Shown here piece after piece: positions 35,884-47,339 of a stretch of DNA of 64,000 nt (positions within the stretch are counted from its first letter, which is position 1; every line of letters starts with the position of its first letter). Source of the DNA: Dichotomocladium elegans (lineage: Eukaryota; Mucoromycota; Mucoromycetes; Mucorales; Lichtheimiaceae); assembly GCA_025716815.1 (NCBI GenBank), contig JAIXMN010000018.1, positions 620,001-684,000 on the forward strand. Direction: 5' to 3'. The notes beneath the pieces were generated by a model. That model had not been told where the DNA came from, did no database searches, and saw only the letters and a list, made by a program, of their open reading frames with translations. A program made the position numbers and the translations under genes.

Positions 35884-38800
35884 TATTTTTTGTTGGTCTT
35901 GATATAATTTTAGTCCACACGAAGGGGGTTTGAGGAGGAGGAGGTGATGGTGTGTTGAGTATATATATATTATATTTCTATACTCAAGACAAGGTGTATT
36001 TGGAAACGCGAAACGGCAAAAAAAAAAGCTGCGTTCTTAGGCGTATCTGTTATTCTACAGCTCGCGTACTCGTCAAATCAAGAGGAGACAGCTTCTCTTT
36101 TGCTTTGCGCCTTGCTGCTTGTTGTGAATAGGCTCGGGTGGTGCGTCGACAGGTTGCTTATCTGCGGATATGCGAAGATTGCAGTATTAGATGCGTCGAC
36201 GCGCGTTGCAAAAAGCAAGAGAGGAAAACGAAGGGACGGGGCGGAACGGAAGAGGTGACGGAATGGAAAAGGAAGAGAAAAAGAGAGAAAAGAGGGAAAT
36301 TTTGTGGCCAATACCAATTTATATAATTGCTGTCAAGCAAAAGAACGTGCTACTGTGTGTATGTGCACAGTATCCGCAAAAAAAGTGTGGGAAAAGTGAT
36401 TGCTTTTAGATGCCTTCACGCGAAACCAGGTAGAAAAAACGAAGAGTGAGAGAAAGAAAAGAGAATGAAAAATGGTAGGTCGTGCTTGTATATATTACTT
36501 GCTGTAAATGACGGATTTAATAGCTGGTGTAGCGACCGACTGCCGTTTCTGCTTCTTCTGCCGATCGTAGGTATTACATGATTGGTGTGCTTAGGGGTGC
36601 TGATTTGGGAACAATAGATCATCCCCAATATAAGCCTTCTCAGGACCATGTCTTTTGACTATGATATGCGGTTATAGCTCTTACTTTAAAGAGGAGAGTA
36701 TTATGTCTTCCAGTCACCCTGACGGATCTAGTGATGGATAGTCGTTAAAGAAGATGGAATTGTGCCTCTGAATATATGCCATATAACACAACACATGGCC
36801 GAAACAAGAGAGATCTTCCTTTCTATCTTCACTCCATCTCATGATGCCCGCATGCAGATTCTTGCACACACACATTCCGTTTTCGAACGCATTGTATTAA
36901 TTGTCTCGCAACTCCAATTCGCCTGCACCGGCCTGCGTGCAGCCTGAAGGCTATCTGAGTTGGCAGTGCTGCACCTCGATTAGACATGTCAGATCGCGTA
37001 CGCTAATGGGCTTTTTACTCTTCTCCTCAACGACGATAGCAGACTCCTTCCTAATCTTGGAGTCATCATCGATGTATCTGCAACAATTATGACAGCTACC
37101 ATCAGCGCATAAGGTACCGTTTCGTGCTCTTTTGCTCCCTTCTCTTTAAAAGGGGATTCAGCATTGAATCTTGCCTAGTTTCCTAACTTCATTTCTTATC
37201 TACCTCATTTGGCCTCTTGTCTCCGCCCCATTTCCTATCTCCTCTTCATCTATCGCTCCCTATTTTTTTCGTATATCACGTACATACGCACTAGCAAAAT
37301 TATTTTTCAGGGCCCATTCTGAACAATAGACCGCACGACCCCGCAGCTACTTATAGCGTTTATTCATACACCTACATCTACGATAGACTCTCCGGCATTT
37401 AAGGCTATATGCGCCTCCAGCATGATGTCTTTAAATCGTAGACAGAAGTGTTATGTACGTTTACTCCCCACATCACGCGAGATACATTCACACTGAGCAT
37501 ACCGCTCCACTGGCTTTTTTTTTTGCTTGCTGACGACTGCGACACCCCTCAGGCATTCTACCCGATTCATTCTGTTATAGTACATTGGATACAACGAACT
37601 GAGTCTTGTGTAGAACATACCTTTAGATATTTCTAAGAAAAATATCTTTATACGCCATCTTGGAAAAAAATAAACGCTAGTGACAATTCTGGTTTTCCTT
37701 TTCTTGTGGTATCAAGATGGCGCTGTCGACTCGGTTTTTTCAAGCATCCTCACTTTCATGATAATTATTTTATTTTGGGGATTGTTGTATTAAGGAACAA
37801 TTGAGAGAGAAAAAGAAAAAGAGAAAGAGAAAGAGAAAGAGGGATGGAGAGAATGTGTCGTGCGCGTACAATTGCAAAAATGACACAATCGGGGAAAAAG
37901 GCGGGCGGTGGTCGGGTGATTATGTGGCTATTTTAGTATTGCGGCTTGTTGAACTTCCAAGCCGGGATGCATCAGCCTCTTGGCGCATATTCCTACTTGT
38001 GTATTTGTTGCGAACTCTTTCCTTTAGAAAAATATGTGCTGCTCCTGCTGCTGCTTTGCGAGTTACTACATATTGCCGCCGTGCGTAGCAACAAAAAAAA
38101 AGAGAGGGAAACGGAGAGCAGGCGCGGTGTCTGCTTGTTTAGGTTGCTGAGCAACTACGAGATTTTTATCCATTTCGCACTTTTGCTACAACACCATCTA
38201 GATCCTAGAAGATAGCGAAGTTCGACCTGATAGGAAGTGGCGTATCTGTCACTTGGCGCTGCAACTTCGCTGCTGATTGTGTTGTTACTACACTGCGTGG
38301 TAATGCTGTTCTTTGTTGTCAGCGTCATAATGTGCATATAAAAAAGCCATTGAATGCATGCTATTTGTTCCTGCCTACTTATTGACTTCATAGGAGAAAG
38401 AGAATAATCTGAACCAAAACCAACGTTGCTCAATGGCGTCAAATGGAATACATAGTGTAACCGGACTTGCTCCTTTCTGGCCCTTACGACATAACAACAA
38501 ACAAAAACAATCTATGATCTTGAAAAGGACACAGCAAAAACAATCGTACTCGGAACAATCACAGGCCACCAAAGAGCAACCGTCGCGCCTCCTTCTCTCC
38601 CCTTGGTCTGGTCCTTTCTCTTGCTTCTCCTCTTTGTATTATTATTCTTTCCGTCATTCACGGTACTGAAGAGCCTCTTTTGGACAAGCAGCAGGCTAAC
38701 CCTTTCTTTTTTTATATATCGGTTCCCTTTTTTTAAAAATCCCCTTCCTCTCGCTTCTTTTTTTTTCGTATCCCCATCCTTTCCCCTTTATCCCACCCCC

Positions 38801-39043
38801 CTTCGAGTAACTTATTTAATCCGCCACCACTCTGTTGTGAGAGAGTGTGCGTGTGTGTTTATTAACTGTCCATATAAAACAACGAGGAACAACTCGCCTT
38901 GTGTATGTATGGGCGTTTTTGTGTATACCCGCGCGCAAGCAACAGACCAACCAACGAAACCGAAAGAAACAATCGGGGAAAGATCGAGAACAATAGCAAC
39001 AACGACGACTATACGCGTGTACTCGAAACGCCAACAGTATTGA
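35884..39043. other. 3.2 kb gene-poor region
   Basis: Holds the promoter of the minus-strand IQ gene, AT-rich runs (35960-35975), purine-rich simple sequence (36230-36295, 37801-37845) and the promoter of the poly-Q gene with long T/C runs (38700-38815). A minus-strand snippet at 36079-36171 reads like a small-GTPase tail (KQKRSCLLLI), but no G-domain is upstream of it. One retroelement-like fragment is listed separately. No complete gene is seen. Confidence 0.4.
36951..37077 (-). mobile_element. Possible retroelement (reverse transcriptase) fragment
   Basis: After a plausible acceptor, the minus strand reads KIRKESAIVVEEKS and PISVRDLTCLI before TAG at 36951. This resembles the linker after the reverse-transcriptase fingers in DIRS-like retrotransposons of Mucorales (K-IRKEA...SVRDLARLIG). 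Only about 40 residues survive and no catalytic YxDD is present, so the call is weak. Confidence 0.3.
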
Positions 39044-40631
39044 ATGAGCGTCGAATCATCGAGCCAGCAAGACCAACTCTACCAAGAACTCAACGACCTT
39101 CTACACGCCCTGCTCTCGGACGAACAAATTCAATTCTGTATCGATCATCGTGTAGCCGGCGTGCTGGAAATGCAGCGTTTCCGCGAGACGCTGAGCCAGG
39201 TCCGACGTTTTATGGGCGTCATTGGGCTTGCAGGCTCCTCAAACAGTGACAGTCTTCGTCAGACCTTTTTACGCACCCTCTTTGACTTTTCTGAACTCGT
39301 CAAGCGCAATTGTCGACATCGTCGGATCCGCGCTATGACGAAGCCGATTGTGGCCGAACTTGAGGTGCAATGGGAGCAACTCAGTAATGCCTACGATGAC
39401 AAAACCAAGGAGCATGCGGTCCTCACTCGGCTCATTGCGGATGCGCAGCTACTCAAAAAGGCTTGGCGCCACTCAAGCCAGGTCGAGAGTGTCCTAGCCT
39501 CGATCCTCGCCTCATCATCGTCTTTATCTAACAGTGCACATGGCAGCCAACCGCATTCCTATTACGTCGCGGCCATTGACCGCCGCAACTACGCGCAGCT
39601 CGGTCTTCATCGCAAATCGCTTGGCAGTCGGCAGATCGTCTTTGAATGTGCCCGTGTCACACGGCAGGAACAGATATCCGCTATCGTTGACATTTGCAAC
39701 CGCTTTCAGACGATCTTTATGCAGAATGCACAGCATAATCTCGTCGGGATACAAAGCCAGCTGGACCTCGCGCGGCCTTCGCAACTTGCCCGCCAACTCA
39801 AGCAGCTCTACGATCGTGTCTTTTACCAGCCTGGCGATAATGTCGATGGGGAGAAAGCCGAAGAAGAATCCGAGGAAGAGTGGTGGGCCCGCCAGCAACA
39901 GCAGCAGAAGCGACGCCAACGTGCGTTGAGCTACCAGGGTACGGTCGCGACGGCCCGCAAGACAACCACCCCCTTCCGCTTGACACTTCCGATGACGACT
40001 CCGTCCTTTGTCTGGTACCCGCGTGACCAAGGTGATGGCGAGGATGACTTTCCGATTACTGCTTTGCCGGCACCCTCCTTTGTGCCCGCTCCCTGGCAGT
40101 GGGCAGACCTCATCCGGTCAAGGACACCGTATCATGCCTTGTTTTTTGGTCTCATCCGCAAACGAAAATCGCCCTTGTACCGCGGCTGGGCAAGGGGTCG
40201 GAGGCGGCAACAGCAACAACAGCAGCAGCAACGATCGTCTTCTAGGATCATATCGACACAAAGGCCTTCCATGACAGCTGGTTCTGGCACCGAAGGAGAG
40301 ACGAGCGAGAGTCGGATTGAAGAAGCGGAAGACCTGGGAGGGGAACAAAGCCATCAACTGAGCGACACGATCCCGAACGATACCATTTTGGCCTGTGAAC
40401 AAGGCGAGTTTGCAACCGTCTCTGTGGAGGAGCTGTCAAAGCATTTTAGTCGCGTTGGGCACCAGTTTTATGAGGACGTGGCAAACAATGCAAAGCTTGG
40501 GTATCGCCAGGATTCTCGAATCATCGAGGGCATTGGCCAAGACCTGATCGAGATCTACACAAGTTTGCAGCTGGAGACCTTGCGGCTTGACTTGAACAGA
40601 CTCATGGCTTTGGGTCAAGAGATTGCTAATT

Positions 40632-40665
<34 letters not shown>

Positions 40666-40768
40666 ACAGATAGAACAAGGCGATCGCATAGGTTATGCTC
40701 AATCCGCATCTGCAGCAGTCATCTCAACACACGAAGGTGACCCTAGACCTTCGGTTGCATCCATGTAA
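39044..40768 (+). CDS. Intronless poly-Gln protein of unknown function
   Basis: A single open frame of 574 codons. The ATG follows directly on an in-frame TGA, so the start is firm if there is no upstream exon. The N-terminal 250 residues are mostly helical and free of low complexity (for example VRRFMGVIGLAG, FSELVKRNCRHRR, QLARQLKQLYDRVF). The middle has an acidic patch (EKAEEESEEEWW) followed by poly-Gln, then a Pro/Thr-rich segment. The C-terminal third is helical again (ELSKHFSRVGHQFYEDVANN) and ends with a tract of 12 Gln near residue 535. The CAG/CAA mix shows the tracts are translated sequence. No known domain was recognised. The lack of introns is unusual here and could mean a retrocopy or a recent gene, but there is no poly(A) trace beyond an A-run just after the stop (40768-40780). 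Confidence 0.7.
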
Positions 40769-41644
40769 AAAAAAAAAAACTCTGTATGTGTGCCTATCTA
40801 CTTTGTCTCTTGCATCATTTCCGCACCCCCTCCTTTCATTTCTCGTCCTCCTCCCCCTATATATTATTGTATAACACCTACCCTATTATCATATCATCCT
40901 ATTTGATACCCCCGCACCCTCCCAAATCCTAATAAGTATCCTGTCTTTTTATCTACTGCTGCTATCACTAATTGCGGTTGCCATTTTATTTTACGGAGCT
41001 GAGTTATGGAATAAGAAGCTCTCCTCTTTTTCTGGGTGTGCGTGTTTGGGGGGGGCGGAAATTAAGTTAGGAGAAACTGAAATGGAGGGGAGTTACAATG
41101 ATAAAAATCGACATGGTTCTGTGAAATTCACTGCTGTTGCCGTCGTGGCTACCCGCCGCAATGCGGCAAAGAGGGCTAGCCGAGAGAAAAGGAAATACCT
41201 GACGTGAGGTTGAACATCCAGCACATACCAAATGATATACGTATTCCGGGGTTAACGATGGCCACAGCAGTAACACCAAAGAAACACACCTATATATCCA
41301 TTCAACACCACATTTCCTCAACCCCACAGAAAAAAGGTGCCATCCGTAAAAATCTGCCCATGCGTTTTTAATATAGAAAAAAAAACTTAATTTATCAAAT
41401 TACTGGAAGCAAAAACATAGCAGTAGCAGATGAGTGCGGAAACATATCGACAAGGAATGCTATGGTTGCATTTGCGATGGCAATAGTGCCGTGGAAACGC
41501 TAAAGATGTTTAAGCAAATGATGCGTTCTTTCCCTCGGATAGCATAATAAACTTATCGATAAAATTCAGGAGCAGCCGAAACGCAGAATGAACTTTAATA
41601 GACAAGAGCCATCCGTAGAGGACCAAGACTGCATTACATAAATA
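40769..41644. other. Intergenic, poly-Q gene to Fanzor-like relic
   Basis: Begins with an A(13) run directly after the stop codon, then C/T-rich sequence and a G-run at 41049-41055. Only short ORFs are present. The expected RuvC and zinc-ribbon half of the Fanzor-like element was looked for here and not found. Confidence 0.4.
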
Positions 41645-42686
41645 TCAAGGTCCAGGTCCCGAGGTGATATCAATCCAGGCTTTCTCGAGGGGAAATCCAG
41701 GACTCGGATTATCAATAGGATTATATATATACGAGGTGATGGACGTCCACATCAATTTTTTCTTTTTTCGCCATATGATTTTTGCGTCAATCATTATGTA
41801 TGACGGAGACCATGACCGACGAAGATGGAAACAGGCAAATGCAGGCAACTGAAGTCCCTCGAAAGGGAGAGTGAGCCGATAAAAGGCTGCCATATGTTGG
41901 ATTGGATGAACCTTTGCATCGTAGTAGATGCTATCATTGTCAAAGGCATGGGTACGGGTGTAGGCAGCGAAAGTCGGCCGGATGGCGTCGAAAGCTTCCT
42001 GAAGATAAGCTGGATCTTTGGGGACATCGTCTCTGAATACATTTCGACCAGCTACAATCTGTTTGAATATTATTGCGGGTGCAATGATAGTCTCTCGGAT
42101 GCGTTGACTGATTTGTGTCGCGTCCAGACCTTGACCAACCAGCTGCTCTTCAAGTTCCTCTTTCCGCTGTCGCATATTCAGCAAGACATTGATAGCCCGC
42201 CAAAAACGTTGGCCGAATCGCATTCGAATGGTATTGGTGTAAGCAATAACCTTCTTGTGCCTTTGTAATTTGCACATTGCTGGGAGTATGAAAAGGATAG
42301 TCGTTCATAATTTGTATATACGATGTACGGAGTCGATTATTCATCAATCAGATCCCGGTATCGAGTTGTTTCCTCGCCACAGCCACGTCGTTTGTAATCG
42401 ATCAATGCTAGCCAGACTTCAGCAAAGAATCTTTCGTTGATAAGAATCATGATGTCAAAATTTTCATTGGCTTGGAACTCGTGGAGATAAATGTGTGCTT
42501 TGATAGTGCGTATGCATGCATTCTCATTATATTCACAAGATCGACGAAATGGTCCAACTTTTCGCGGTTCTCTTGCCTCCAGCCTATGCCGTCAATGAAT
42601 GCTTTCACAACCATGGTACGATCGCGATTTTCAGGTCGATGAACGTTCATACTTGGAAGGATTGTTTTAGTACGGTAGGTTGTCAA
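41645..42686 (-). mobile_element. Decayed Fanzor/TnpB-like transposon ORF, N-terminal half only
   Basis: Three blocks in order on the minus strand, separated by frameshifts: (1) 42686-42470, with VKAFIDGI, REKLDHFVDLVNIMRMHAYALSK; (2) 42475-42345 in another frame, with NERFFAEVWLALIDYKRRG and RYRDLIDE then TAA; (3) 42277-41750, with VIAYTNTIRMRFGQRFWRAI, a charged helix (NMRQRKEELEEQL), FDNDSIYYDAK, HMAAFYRL and RRSWSPSYIMIDAKIIW. From memory these blocks match a large repetitive protein family in Mucorales whose full-length members end in an OrfB-type zinc ribbon, i.e. Fanzor-like relatives of TnpB. That C-terminal half is absent here, so no nuclease activity is possible. Family assignment rests on recall and needs a profile search. 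Confidence 0.55.
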
Positions 42687-43869
42687 TGAAATGAGAGTAT
42701 CAAAGGAAAAGAAAGAGTGAGAGTAAACAGGCGGTTTTCTTCGCGGAAGTACATATTATCTATTCTTTGTTATTTGACTATTCTCATACAAGCATTCAGA
42801 TGGTAGGATTTACGGGCAATCAATTACAATGGCTGCCCCTCATAGTGATAGTCGTTATAATGATAAATCATTATAGCGATACACTTTATACAGAACAAAA
42901 TTACCAGGTAGGGCTTATTCCAATTCGGTATAGTGATGCGAGGGTATCACTAAAACGGGCAGCCACTATACCATGAATGCACATGCAATTCTTATCAAAC
43001 CGACCCTGAATACGCCCAATACAATCCCATTTCTAACAGCATCACGGACGCCATGTCGATTGCTAAAATACACTATGCGAGCGGCCTAGGGCTAAAGACA
43101 CCAAAATAAACAGTATCAGTAAATGATGAGAATCGTCGATGAAAAGAGCATGTGGGCCGCCGCTGTATTTACTCCAGCATCGTTTATCGCAAAGAAATTT
43201 CTTCTGCTCCTTGATTTCCTATAGGTGATGGACAGCCGAGAAATCCCCTTTCTCCATCAACTTCATCCCGACCCTCTCTTCCATGGTCTTATCCAATATG
43301 ATCGCTATAATACCAAATTATTTTATTGCAACATCCATTGTTTTTTATAGATTAGCCAATCGTATCCGTACTTGACGAGCCATGGAAAAGAGGAGTTCCT
43401 GAACACCCTTCCGCTCCTTTCCTTCGCCGCCGCCATTCCCTCGTCTGGCGCCCTGGCAGCAGAAGCCAGTCTAATTCTGGTGTGCTGGCTCTCTCTTCCT
43501 GTCTCTCCATCCCGGTTATTGCCGGGACTACCCAGGATAACTCCTGGGTCCTTCGGAGCTCGAGTGTGTAAGTTGAAGCATATGGGGGAATACTGTTTTC
43601 TGTCGACTAACAGGTTTTAACCCATGGATGCGAAATATTTTTACTTAATGATACGACAACTTTATACAATTCTAAGCGACAATTTTCTTTTTGCATTTTG
43701 TATGACATTGTTTTAGCTTGTTTACGACATTTGTTTTTGAAAATAAAGTATAGAGAATCATGCGCGTGAGCTTAGCCACTATTTTTACCAATTCTATTGG
43801 TTAAGTCGCTTCGTCGGGTCATTCCCCCTTTATTTCTTTTTTCTCCCAAACCCGTCAACTACTACAACA
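42687..43869. other. Intergenic, Fanzor-like relic to Alb1-like gene
   Basis: No convincing gene. A near-perfect 12-bp palindrome (CGTTATAATGAT / ATCATTATAGCG) lies at 42853-42878. A GC-richer island (43400-43570) carries two small tandem hairpins, listed separately. Confidence 0.4.
43510..43549. repeat. Two tandem short hairpins
   Basis: TCCCGG-TTATTG-CCGGGA (43510-43527) is followed two bases later by ACCCAGG-ATAACT-CCTGGGT (43530-43549). The stems are 6 and 7 bp and both loops are six bases. They sit in a GC-rich island without a clear ORF, so they could belong to a structured RNA. Confidence 0.6.
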
Positions 43870-44424
43870 ATGGGCAAAGTCAAGCCATCATGTAATCTGA
43901 TAACAGAACTGTTAATCTTGAAGAATCATCGCTGACTTATCAATGCGTTCATGTTTGAAAACATATATAATGTGTGTGTGTGGTGTGCAAATGATTCACA
44001 AGTTAAAGGCAATCCAAACAATGTCTCACGCCATGCGAAGAGTAATGACGGATCGGCCGAACCCAGCAATGGTAAAACTCTTTCTTAGGCGGGACGAAAA
44101 GATCCTGCAATGTATCTTTGCTTTAAGAAAGAATCAGTTTTATAATCTCGACAAAGATTAGCCAAAGAACGCATCGAGCAAGAATTACAATTGCTTCATG
44201 CCCGAAAACAGGCAATCGATATGACAGCGGCGGGACCTACACCAAGAGCAGGCGCACATAAAGTCGGAAAGAAGAAGTCAGCGGTCATGAAAAAGGGTGC
44301 CAATGCACGCCAGCAAAAGAAATTGGCCAGAGCGTTACTGGTGGCTGAAAAGAGTGAGGCTCGGGTCGAAAAATTGCAGGCCAAGGCCGAGAAACGGAAG
44401 GCCAGAAAGGCGGTTTGGACATGA
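43870..44424 (+). CDS. Small basic protein, Alb1-like ribosome-biogenesis candidate
   Basis: Three exons: 43870-43891, 44003-44071, 44162-44424 (354 nt, 117 aa), all GT-AG and in frame. The protein starts MGKVKPSF, has a polar linker (NVSRHAKSNDG), then an acidic-basic helix (AKERIEQELQLLHARKQ). It ends in a Lys/Arg/Ala-rich region (KKSAVMKKGANARQQKKLARAL, then EARVEKLQAKAEKRKARK) closed by AVWT. The C-terminal pattern of a basic block, a single long helix rich in A/K/E and a Trp near the end is like fungal Alb1, which escorts pre-60S particles together with Arx1. Sequence similarity is loose; any small nucleolar basic protein remains possible. Confidence 0.5.
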
Positions 44425-45225
44425 TTGAACTAGACCCCCTCCCTTCCATCACGCCCGTCTCCCATCGTTTTAGAAACCGCATCCATAAGTCACCATATTC
44501 TAAGCAGAGAAAATATTCATTATTTAAAAAAAAATGAGAAGGATGGATTTTTCCTGGCCATTCAATCAGTCGAACTATTTTGTTCGCGAGATATGAAATC
44601 GCGCAATATCCACAGATGTCTATTTGATCTTATGGGAAATGAACTGCATGTAGTTCTCATCTCAATGCCTCACCATCATGGTTGCCTGCTACAAATTCGC
44701 TGTTGGTTTTGTCATAGCTATCCTAGCATCACAATCGAACTCGTCGAAAGAGGCATCGAAATCATTGGACGGCTCAATACACATCATTATCAGCAGCGAG
44801 GGCAATATTTCCTTGTGTTTCAATGACCTTTCCAATGCAGTTTTATGGGGGGGGACCTGAAGAACAACGCCCTTAAAGGATGATATTATGTGCTTTGTGG
44901 ATAGCATACCAATAACCCTATTAGTAGAACGGCGTTGGAAGCGGCTCTTTCTGTTAAGCCGGTATGAAATCAGACCCTGAACACCTCAATATCTCTGATT
45001 TATCAACCATGTTCATCACCAAGCGAATTGAATTCGCGTCATTTAATTTGTTATCTTACGCAAAGATTTCTTGTCGCCCTGCGACTTGAGGTTTCGAAAA
45101 ATAAAATAAAAAGGTATAATAAGGGAATTGGTCTAGACGTAGACAGTAAGTCAGTAAGAAGCTATTGAAGAGTGATAATACCCAATAAGAAAAAAAATGA
45201 GAGAGAAGGGCGGTGCAGAAGTCAT
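44425..45225. other. 3'-to-3' intergenic region, Alb1-like / methyltransferase
   Basis: The flanking genes converge. AATAAA-like sequences occur on the minus strand near 45100-45110. A 77-codon + ORF (44593-44826) has no recognised domain. Confidence 0.4.
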
Positions 45226-46790
45226 TCAGCCAACTAGGACTGCAGGATCTGTCAATACGGGCTTCTGGGCAATGTTTATCACAATGTCCCACTCTCCCCC
45301 TGGAGGCTTTTGGCATTCTGTGTGAAATTCCTTTAAGAACTGTGGAAATTTCTCTGGTGGGACACCCAGGGCCTCTGTGAGGAACGGCTGAGCGCCCTTA
45401 ACAATGTTGCAAATGTCCCACAAGAACTCCTTATTCAGGGGATCGGGCCGATCTGAAGTAGGCAATTCAATATTAAAAAAATCGTGCTGGAAATAGGTAA
45501 GTCCATAGATGGGGTATCAAGAGAACTTACGCAAGTATGCCACGCGTTCAATGAGCTCAAGCGGCTTAAGCCCGGCTTGCTCAAATAGTGGACCCATTTT
45601 GTAACACATGTATGGCTCCTGGCCACGTTCTCGCATGACATTTGTAACTAAATAGATGCAGAGATGAATAAGCCGCTATGCATTCCAATGATCAAACGAT
45701 AAAAAAAAGAAGACGCACAGACTTCGCCCACCCATTTGGTAAATGGACTCCCTCGGTCCTAGTAAAATGAATAGGGAAAAATTCGCGTCTGAGATTGATA
45801 AAGAAAAAAGATCATGGCCCGACATTTTTTGTATACTAAACGTACCAACATGCTCGATTCCAGTTCTTGGACACATCCACCAGGCTTGAGCACCCGGAAC
45901 ACCTCGCGGAAAGCGACGAGCCAATCCTCTTTACGAAAAGCAAGCATCAAAAACCGAAGATTGACAAAGTCAAATGTATTATCGTCGAACGGTAATCGCT
46001 CGAGCACGTTGCCAACGATAAACTGGACGTTGGCAGGGCGGATGTCACTCGGGAAAACGTGACACATGTCAACACCTACTAATTCGCAATCGGGGTATTC
46101 AGTAGCGACGTCCTACGTAACCATGCGAAAAAAAGTGTATCCAATCGGTTATCGAGACTACACACGCATCGATAAATATTGTGGGGGCTAACCATCAGCC
46201 AAGTGCCTGGACCACAGCCGATATCAAGTATCTTGGCACCCTTTTCCAAATCAATATATGAGAATATCTGCTTGACGATATTTCTATTGCAAGATGAACT
46301 TACTAACAAAGATCTCTTGCGGCAATTCATTTTTTATACTTTTTATCCTTACCCTTCGAACAAAGCCTTGAGTGCAAAGTGTTGCTATTTTATGAAAATT
46401 AAATGAGTTGAACATAATCTCTAGAAAATGAAGACCGATGGGCTCTCTCTCCCAAGTTACCCCTGTGAGCCGGTCCATTTCTTCATCGTCGCTGGGAAGC
46501 CAGTAAATCGAATCCATCACATTATGAAATTTACGTCCGTTTCGTAAGACAGCTTCAGGCGCCGACCCGCAGCTCGATGCTGAAGAGACAGTGTGTGAGT
46601 TCGATGGAGCAGGTGTAGGTGGCTCATCAGGAACGATGTGACTATCCCATGTCGATGTGGTCGGCGAATGGAGGCTCTTGGCCTTTTTACTGCTGCCGTG
46701 GTGGGTATGTTTATGGAATAGTCGACTACTCGAAACAAAAAGCCTCCTCGTTTTCTGTGACGACGGCAACGTCGAATGATTATTGCCCAT
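45226..46790 (-). CDS. SAM-dependent methyltransferase, possibly N-myristoylated
   Basis: Seven exons: 46461-46790, 46353-46384, 46193-46283, 45846-46112, 45719-45758, 45531-45647, 45226-45452 (1104 nt, 367 aa), all GT-AG. The N-terminus MGNNHST fits the N-myristoylation pattern (Gly2, small residue at 6) and is followed by a Ser/His/Lys-rich region. Then comes YWLPSDDEEMDRL joined to QHFALKALFEG, a segment typical of a fungal methyltransferase family. The class I SAM core follows: KILDIGCGPGTW (motif I, about 140-151), VGVDMCHVFP, VQFIVGNVLERLPFDDNTFDFV (motif II region) and FREVFRVLKPGGCVQELES (motif III region). The C-terminus (GEWDIVINIAQKP) is conserved in form. The substrate is unknown; relatives include LaeA-like and secondary-metabolism enzymes. 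Membrane association is inferred from the myristoylation pattern only. Confidence 0.8.
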
Positions 46791-47339
46791 AGTATGGATA
46801 AAGTAGGAAAAGAAGAGGAAGTAAGGTAATCTGAAAGAAAAGAAAAGAAAAAAATAAAGCAAAAGGCTGGGTTGCAAATATCACGGAGAAAGAGGTAATC
46901 GACTAAAATGAAAAGGATCAAGTGGACAATATAAGAAAGGAGCGAGGGGTGGCGGAGAAGGATAAGACCTTCTGCCTGTTCCTTTGCTAGCACCTTTCAT
47001 TCTTTTGACGTTTACTATTTGAGGGACCTAGGAAGCCTCATGTGTTCTCTAACTAATTCAGTTTGCTACACAAGCCATTTTAGGTGGATGGCACAGGTCC
47101 TTTGTCACACCAATTTGGGAAAGACGCATGTTATTTACAAATTTTTAAAATGAAATGACGCGGCGAAATAGCTATTGTTTTTCTACTTGCTTTCAAAACT
47201 AAATGTCGTACAAGATACAAAAAAAAAATGTCACAACAAATTGTATAGCTTTAGGTGTCAGTAAGTTAAAAGATTTAGGCATCGATGAATCAAATTCTTT
47301 AGTCTACTTTTCTTCCGGTTTGACTCCAGAGAGTATCCA
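46791..47339. other. Intergenic upstream of the methyltransferase
   Basis: Holds the promoter of the minus-strand methyltransferase. An ORF at 47203-47397 (+) includes LGIDESNSLVYFSSGLTPES, which looks protein-like but has no recognised family and no splice partners. Confidence 0.35.

Noticed and set aside
36079..36171. Minus-strand tail KQKRSCLLLI resembling a Rho-type CaaX end
   Set aside because: The Cys is five residues from the stop instead of four, and no GTPase motifs (GxxxxGK, DxxG, NKxD) occur upstream on that strand.
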